A DNA stretch of 23,437 nucleotides, from the NCBI GenBank assembly GCA_964200185.2, contig CAXNAD020000247.1, positions 1-23,437 on the forward strand, given 5' to 3'. The translations under genes and the position numbers were made by a program. The notes beneath the pieces are model-generated. The model was given only the letters and a program-made list of their open reading frames with translations. It had not been told where the DNA came from and made no database searches. This DNA is from Choristocarpus tenellus KU-1152 (lineage: Eukaryota > Phaeophyceae). Positions 20,655 to 23,437 of this stretch are shown one piece after another; position 1 is the first letter of the stretch, and every line of letters begins with the position of its first letter.

Positions 20655-21935
20655 TCACGATCCACTCAAGGCTTTCACAGCCTCCTTCAACATCTTTTTT
20701 TTGTAGCCCAACACCGGGTCTTGTACTTCCTTACCCCCCTTGAAGAAGCGGAATGCTGGGAGAGCCTCAATCCCAAGCTCTGCTGAGAGTTCTGACAGTC
20801 CCTCCTCTGCAGTGGAAGGGTGGGAGGCAAAGGCAACGGTGTAGACACAATACAAATAAGAGTGAAGCAGGGCTTTGAGTCTGACCTCAGGGAGGGCTGT
20901 GGCTCATTAACAGCAGTAACATCTCTGAGAGTGCAGAAAGGGCTCCATTTATCTCAGAAGCTTACGCCCCATCACAACCCTCCCCCCCCCCCCCCCCCCC
21001 CCCCCACCCCCNNNNNNNNNNTCACAACATGTGAAAAAAAGGGTCCAATTCACCAAACAGTGTGCACCCCCACCAAACCCCCCCCCACCCCCCCCCCAGA
21101 TACTTTGACCCACATACCAGATGTGCTAGGACAACTGCCTATTAGTCCAAAATACAAAACAAGCAAGCAATCAGGGCATGCAAAACCCACAATCAATTTC
21201 CCCCTTCCATAACCCTAACCACCTCTAAACAAAAAAATAGGAGCAACCTGGACCAAACAAGCAGAGCTAATCTCCATGTCTACGCAGATTCAAGTCACAA
21301 ACAATACCTTGCCCCTCCCCCCTCTAACACACAACCTCCTTCACCGAACACTCAGTCCAAGACCTACCTTGTTAAAAGAAAGTGATGTTCCCAAGAATTG
21401 TGAATTTATATGACTCGATTAATACTTGTTGCATAGAACAGGTTGTAGATGAAGTAAGGAAGGTGAAAGGAGGAGCGAACATCCAAGCTCAAAGGAGAGG
21501 GGGGGGGGGGGGGCNNNNNNNNNNGAGGGAGAGAGAAAGAAAGGGAGGGGGAAGAGACACCAAACAACGAAGGGGAGGGGGGGGGGGGGGGGGGGGGTCC
21601 TTGCCACCAAACCAATCCTATTCTGTGAATGACTAATCAAACTAGTCACAGATTACTTCCCACAACACCTTCTTCCTATTCCTGAACTCTTCCATATTCT
21701 AGTTCAGGGGAGTGCATCAAGAATATGCCTTTTGTTCATATCCTCAACATACCTGTGGTGTCAAACTTGGCAAATTTCACCCCTGGGTACTCTTCGCTGA
21801 GCTCATTCACATAGGGCATCATCTGTCGGCACTTCCCACAGTGAGGGGCAACAAAATCCACAACCACCATGCTGTCGGGGTCACCAACAAGGTCCTTATA
21901 CTCCCTCGGCGAAGAGATAACGGTCACCTTGCCCC
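20655..21935 (-). other. Thioredoxin domain of the fusion, HCGKC active site
   Basis: Read across the join: [56 protein letters not shown], then [20 protein letters not shown] and FFKGGKEV. The redox pair (C-G-K-C), the preceding VDF strand, the cis-Pro (ALPAF) and the glycines after it are all present, and the length of about 108 residues is that of a full domain. The usual Trp before the first Cys is His, and the usual Pro inside the motif is Lys. His at that place also occurs in some plastid thioredoxin-like proteins such as CDSP32 (HCGPC); the VDF.AP.CG.C and LP.FRF pattern is also reminiscent of plastid ACHT proteins. The final residues (VKALSGS) are a normal thioredoxin end. Confidence 0.9.
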
Positions 21936-22617
21936 CTGCCTATTTTTCCCATCAGATTTGTAAAAAATAAGTAAAATGCACGTGCGTGTAAGATTGGTGT
22001 GAATATTATTTTTTTTGTTTAATGCCTGCCTGCTTACCTACCTACCACCAGTTCATGATTAATCTTTGACATGAAGCAGGGGGGCATTTCAAGGGTATAC
22101 CTTGAGGGTGTATCACGGGAGGAAGGCGTGTGCACTATGGATGTGTGTGCATCACTGTAGGGCAGGGCCTGACCCATTTTTCACATGGATAATGGTAAGC
22201 CAAAAATGGACACCCTGGTGTAGACCCCCCCTACGAGCAATAGCAACAATAACAACAACAATAATAATAATAATAAAATAGTATATTCGAGGACACACAC
22301 CACCACTACGTCAATAAAAAAAAAAATTGTTTGCAGTTGCGAGCTGAGAGCTCAAGACTACACAATCACAACAAAAAAAGAAAATTAGTTGCAAAGGCAA
22401 GCACAAAGGCATACACACACACACACACCGCGAGAGGGTCATCTTCGCTCTCTGTAGCCCCAGACGCAAAGTACTCTTGGGATGCATCGAGGCCAGGTTT
22501 CATTGTTCTGTCTCCTGGCTTCCATCCCGCTGGGCACACCTGCCGTCGCAATAAACACAAGGCAGGGAGGCAAGCAAGTGAGACCGGGCACACACCCACA
22601 TGGCAGTACTACTAGTT

Positions 22618-22651
<34 letters not shown>

Positions 22652-23043
22652 TAAAAAATCCTTATCCTTATTCCTGAAAAAAAAACCCAACCAAAAGAGA
22701 AAAAAAAAGTACGAATAAAGAACCCACGTTTTTCCAGACGTAAGAAAAAAAACCCTTCAACTAATATTATTAATAAAAATAACATCTTTTTGTCGAATCC
22801 CAGTTGCTCGCAGGCTACCACCGCTGAGTACTGGAATAGAAGTAGTGCAACAGTGAAGGAGATAAGCCATATCCAAAGAGACAGTTACCGACACGCCCCT
22901 CTTACTACAAGGCACATAAAACAAAAAAAACACTGAACCCCCGCAAGAATATAAAAAATAAAAAGTTTTAGATATGCACGCAGAGAGCAGATGAATGCCA
23001 TTTCAAACACATTCCCCTTTAGAATAAAATTCCCCCCCTGCCG

Positions 23044-23080
<37 letters not shown>

Positions 23081-23348
23081 AATATTCTAAAAAAAGTTCT
23101 CCACCCACGGTTTCAAAAATGCCAGAGCTCTTCAAAAAAAATAAAAAAATACTACTTACTACTACTACTACTACACACACGGAAGACTATAGATACAACT
23201 CATTATTATTATTAGTAGTAGTATTATGATGATGATGATGATTATTATTATTTTTTACCTCCCCATGCTCTGCCAAAAACTGGTGAGCCTGAATGAGACG
23301 AAGAGTCTCGTCCACACTTCGCCCAATGCCCAGGTTATTGATTGTAAC
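20655..23348 (-). CDS. 2-Cys peroxiredoxin-thioredoxin fusion (5' part beyond the window)
   Basis: Exons on the minus strand: 23348-23259, 22539-22429, 21935 (or 21927)-21753 and 20806-20655 (stop TGA). The first two give the peroxiredoxin C-terminus: [20 protein letters not shown], then [13 protein letters not shown] with the resolving Cys, then an EYF motif, joined in phase 0. No stop follows. The frame runs through [12 protein letters not shown] into a GT-run splice donor. The last two exons join in phase 1 and form a whole thioredoxin domain. A 2-Cys peroxiredoxin reduces peroxides and is re-reduced by thioredoxin, so a fusion would supply its own reductant. The peroxidatic Cys and any targeting peptide lie right of the window. 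The Prx-Trx junction is the uncertain part: phase 0 to 21927, or phase 1 (donor after 22425) to the CAG acceptor before 21935. Two adjacent genes are the alternative. Confidence 0.7.
20807..21752 (-). other. Thioredoxin intron with opposed poly-C and poly-G tracts and two gaps
   Basis: This 946-bp phase-1 intron contains poly-C at 20982-21011 and 21078-21097, poly-G at 21499-21513 and 21577-21597, and two runs of ten N (21012-21021 and 21515-21524) beside the homopolymers. The runs of N are assembly gaps of unknown true length. No coding exon is seen within it. Confidence 0.8.
21936..22428 (-). other. Intron (or intergenic gap) between peroxiredoxin and thioredoxin exons
   Basis: It starts in a GT run (CA run on the plus strand, 22413-22428) and ends in ataggcag or gggcaag. 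It includes a TAA/AAC-rich microsatellite (about 22244-22276). A stop-free minus-strand stretch near 22033-22152, with a ctgccctacag acceptor-like site and gtaggtaag donor-like site, could be an extra linker exon or the first exon of a separate thioredoxin gene. Confidence 0.45.
22429..23348 (-). other. C-terminal segment of a typical 2-Cys peroxiredoxin
   Basis: Thirty residues from 23348-23259 (ITINDLPVGRSVDET-like stretch) plus 37 from 22539-22429. The resolving Cys lies in [10 protein letters not shown], the mark of the 2-Cys Prx1/AhpC group. The EYF motif in the C-terminal helix is the feature tied to sensitivity to over-oxidation in eukaryotic enzymes; its companion GGLG loop would be encoded to the right of the window. 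The usual protein ends a few residues after YF, whereas here an acidic, Ser-rich extension follows without a stop. Confidence 0.92.
22540..23258 (-). other. Peroxiredoxin intron rich in microsatellites
   Basis: A phase-0 GT-AG intron between the two peroxiredoxin exons. It holds a (GA)n run at about 22620-22648, a (GT)n run at 23047-23077, and ACT/ATT/GAT triplet runs at about 23151-23252. No coding exon is seen. Confidence 0.75.
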
Positions 23349-23386
23349 CTGCGCACAAATAAAAAAAAAATAGAAGAAAAAAAAGA

Positions 23387-23437
23387 GGGGGCGGGGGCGG
23401 GGGCGGGGGCGGGGGCGGGGGAGGGGGAGGGGGAGGG
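23387..23437. repeat. G-rich hexamer array at the right edge
   Basis: Repeats of gggggc, then ggggga, run off the end of the window. They lie just upstream of the polypyrimidine tract and acceptor of the first peroxiredoxin exon seen, hence within an intron of that gene. Confidence 0.85.

Noticed and set aside
20820-21212. 130-codon plus-strand frame with poly-Pro
   Set aside because: It is produced by the poly-C tracts and reads through a run of N; it lies inside the thioredoxin intron on the opposite strand.
22366-22428. Read-through of the peroxiredoxin frame into a Val/Cys-rich hydrophobic tail ending at 22366
   Set aside because: The tail is translated microsatellite (GT run) and unlike any peroxiredoxin C-terminus; splicing at the run is more likely, though a retained intron would give this.

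Overview
The window looks like nuclear DNA of a eukaryotic alga with a secondary (red-lineage, complex) plastid. Coding sequence is split by GT-AG introns whose phases match across the joins. Two divergent genes begin with a signal peptide followed by a Phe-led transit peptide (GA|FVAP and ES|FAG, like the ASA-FAP motif of diatoms, other ochrophytes and cryptophytes). Telomere-type TTAGGG/CCCTAA stretches, long microsatellites and dispersed repeats fill the rest. The sequence does not fix the lineage more closely.

Layout. 1-9.0 kb has no protein gene I can recognise. It holds one arm of a large inverted-copy repeat (about 360-930), an inverted-repeat transposon-like element (about 4176-4431), a tRNA-Val-like gene (5015-5088) and a decayed tRNA-like locus (7704-7776). 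9.0-12.6 kb (minus) is a complete five-exon gene for a tandem-domain plastid co-chaperonin (Cpn20 type, about 260 residues). 211 bp away and head-to-head is a plus-strand gene (12831-13843) for a predicted plastid protein with a CRM/YhbY-like RNA-binding domain. 13.9-19.8 kb is repeat territory: a pair of diverged direct repeats, a tRNA-Phe remnant lacking about 16 nt, a degenerate tandem array, and two more copies of the inverted-repeat element. 19.8-20.5 kb (minus) may hold two exons of an unrecognised gene.

The most interesting locus is 20655-23348 (minus), running off the right edge. Two exons encode the C-terminal end of a typical 2-Cys peroxiredoxin ([11 protein letters not shown] and an EYF motif). 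Instead of a stop codon they run into a short acidic Ser/Glu/Asp-rich stretch and a splice donor in a GT run. The next recognisable exons, same strand and about 490 bp on, encode a whole thioredoxin domain with an unusual HCGKC active site. The simplest reading is a 2-Cys peroxiredoxin-thioredoxin fusion, a peroxidase carrying its own reductant. Two tandem genes remain possible.

The three recognised genes suggest plastid protein folding (co-chaperonin), plastid RNA handling (CRM/YhbY) and peroxide detoxification. Plastid location is directly supported only for the first two, because the start of the peroxiredoxin lies outside the window. Coordinates of spliced genes come from reading splice sites, phase and family resemblance by eye, without transcript data.
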